This document shows, in pieces, positions 63,014-64,000 of a stretch of 64,000 nt of DNA. This DNA is from Oscillospiraceae bacterium (GTDB lineage Bacteria > Bacillota > Clostridia > Oscillospirales > Ruminococcaceae): assembly GCA_021199855.1 (NCBI GenBank), contig JAJQHD010000048.1, forward strand, positions 1-64,000, read 5' to 3'. Made by a program: the position numbers and the translations under genes. The notes beneath the pieces were generated by a model. That model was given only the letters and a program-made list of their open reading frames with translations, was not told where the DNA came from and did no database searches. Each line of letters starts with the position of its first letter. The first letter of the stretch is position 1.

Positions 63014-64000
63014 ATGAAAAGATGGGAAGTAAGAGAAATAAATACAGATGCTGTCGAAAAGACTGTCGGCAGTACCGACCTTTCACGCCTTACAGCCGAA
63101 GTCATGTCCGCAAGAGGATATAACAGTCTTGATGATATAAAATCTTTCTTTAACGGTACTGAGCTAAGCGACCCATATCTTCTTCCGGATATGGACAAGG
63201 CGGTTGCCACCATCAATCAGGCAATTGAAAACGGTGAAACTATCTGCATTTACGGCGACTATGACTGCGACGGCGTAACTTCTACGGCAATTCTCTATGA
63301 CTACCTCATGAATATGGGAGTGGAAACTCTGTGCTATATCCCTGAACGCAGTGAAGGCTATGGTCTTAATATGCGCGCCATCGATGAAATCCGTGAAGGT
63401 GGTGCTACGCTGATAGTTACAGTCGATAACGGAATTACTGCTGTAAAGGAAGCCGACTATATCTATGAGCTCGGAATGAAGCTTGTAATAACCGACCATC
63501 ACCAGCCTGCTGTGTCTCTCCCGAGAGCCGAGGCATTGGTCGACCCATACCTCGAAAATTGCAAATCCGATTTCAAGGATTTTGCCGGTGTCGGAGTGGC
63601 ATTAAAGCTTCTCTGCGCTCTTGAGGACGGCGGACAGGATTTCATAATCGAGCAGTATGCAGACATCTGCGCCATCGGAACGATTGCTGATATAGTTCCG
63701 CTTGTCTCCGAAAACAGAACAATAGTCAATATGGGCTTGAAGGAGCTTAAATACACTGAGCGTGAAGGTCTTGTAAGTCTCATCGAGCAGAGCGGAATCA
63801 ATCGTGATAACATGAATTCGTCGTCTGTGTCATACTTCCTAGCTCCAAGAATCAACGCCGCAGGGCGTTTTGGTTCTGCCATAACAGCGCTCGATATGCT
63901 TGTCACCGAGGGTGATGAAGCCGTCGGTAACGCCCACAAGCTGACAACTCTTAACGACCAAAGAAAACAGTGCGAAGCCGAAATAGTTGCAGAAATAGGG
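63014..64000 (+). CDS. recJ: Single-stranded-DNA exonuclease RecJ, 5' part
   Basis: The first 329 codons of a RecJ protein; the frame is open at the window edge. DHH motifs are YGDYDCDGV (D82, D84, D86), VTVDNGI and TDHHQ, then LAPRINAAGRFG. It degrades single-stranded DNA 5' to 3' in recombination and repair. AAGGAAA precedes ATG 63014. Product length is unknown because the gene runs on. Confidence 0.93.
   Translation, partial: MKRWEVREINTDAVEKTVGSTDLSRLTAEVMSARGYNSLDDIKSFFNGTELSDPYLLPDMDKAVATINQAIENGETICIYGDYDCDGVTSTAILYDYLMNMGVETLCYIPERSEGYGLNMRAIDEIREGGATLIVTVDNGITAVKEADYIYELGMKLVITDHHQPAVSLPRAEALVDPYLENCKSDFKDFAGVGVALKLLCALEDGGQDFIIEQYADICAIGTIADIVPLVSENRTIVNMGLKELKYTEREGLVSLIEQSGINRDNMNSSSVSYFLAPRINAAGRFGSAITALDMLVTEGDEAVGNAHKLTTLNDQRKQCEAEIVAEIG

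Noticed and set aside
1..64000. CRISPR array, prophage or insertion sequence
   Set aside because: No spaced direct-repeat array, transposase or phage structural gene was recognised anywhere in the window.

Overview
The window reads as chromosomal DNA of a gut-type Clostridia bacterium (Firmicutes), probably in the Ruminococcaceae/Oscillospiraceae range. The placement is an inference from gene content: a SufCBDSU iron-sulfur operon with an IscR-like regulator, HprK, WhiA, CdaA/CdaR, a Na+-pumping oxaloacetate decarboxylase, fibre-degrading GH127 and GH26 enzymes, a fused IspDF, and strong AGGAGG-type ribosome sites with sigma-A promoters. Coding density is high. I saw no prophage, insertion sequence or CRISPR array.

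Layout. 1-500: end of a 5S rRNA and four tRNAs (Lys, Glu, CAU, Trp). 648-5022 (minus): an ABC exporter, an ECF sigma/anti-sigma pair, two small membrane or secreted proteins, and an IscR-like gene broken by an amber codon. 5227-10074: sufC-B-D-S-U. 10119-15602 (minus): GH127 arabinofuranosidase and the oadG/biotin carrier/oadB/oadA set. 15804-20215: alpha/beta hydrolase, membrane-anchored MurF-like ligase, atypical Ddl and amidohydrolase. 20368-24299: lipoprotein plus ABC-2 transporter cluster and a CmpB-like membrane protein. 24387-25634: M29 aminopeptidase. 25705-31578 (minus): pgcA, telA, xpaC, yifB. 31698-33843 (minus): a VirD4/TraG-like ATPase split by a frameshift and an AAA-like partner without a P-loop. 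34029-40670: ispDF, DUF3343, NifS-like, cdaA, cdaR, FAD protein. 40711-48968 (minus): Ca2+-type P-ATPase, flavin reductase, PRPP synthetase, potD-C-B-A. 49285-62863: an eleven-gene co-directional run (murD, GNAT, ynbB-like, hprK, PHP, murB, rapZ, whiA, dnaE, GH26, SGNH). 63014-64000: 5' part of recJ.

How the genes fit together. Several clusters serve envelope growth (murD, murB, the MurF-like/Ddl pair, c-di-AMP synthesis by cdaA/cdaR, rapZ, whiA). Others serve Fe-S assembly, polyamine uptake and polysaccharide use. Regulation visible in the DNA includes a near-identical 30-nt element upstream of both the ECF sigma gene and a small secreted-protein gene (probably the sigma factor's own promoter), two matching promoters with a G6 tract against the -10, a palindrome between the IscR-like gene and sufC, and phased ATTAAGA repeats upstream of the ABC-2 cluster.

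The points most worth following are the MurF-like/Ddl cluster, the stand-alone VirD4-like/AAA-like pair, the ECF regulon and the broken iscR. No function was confirmed by database search; family calls rest on motif recognition.
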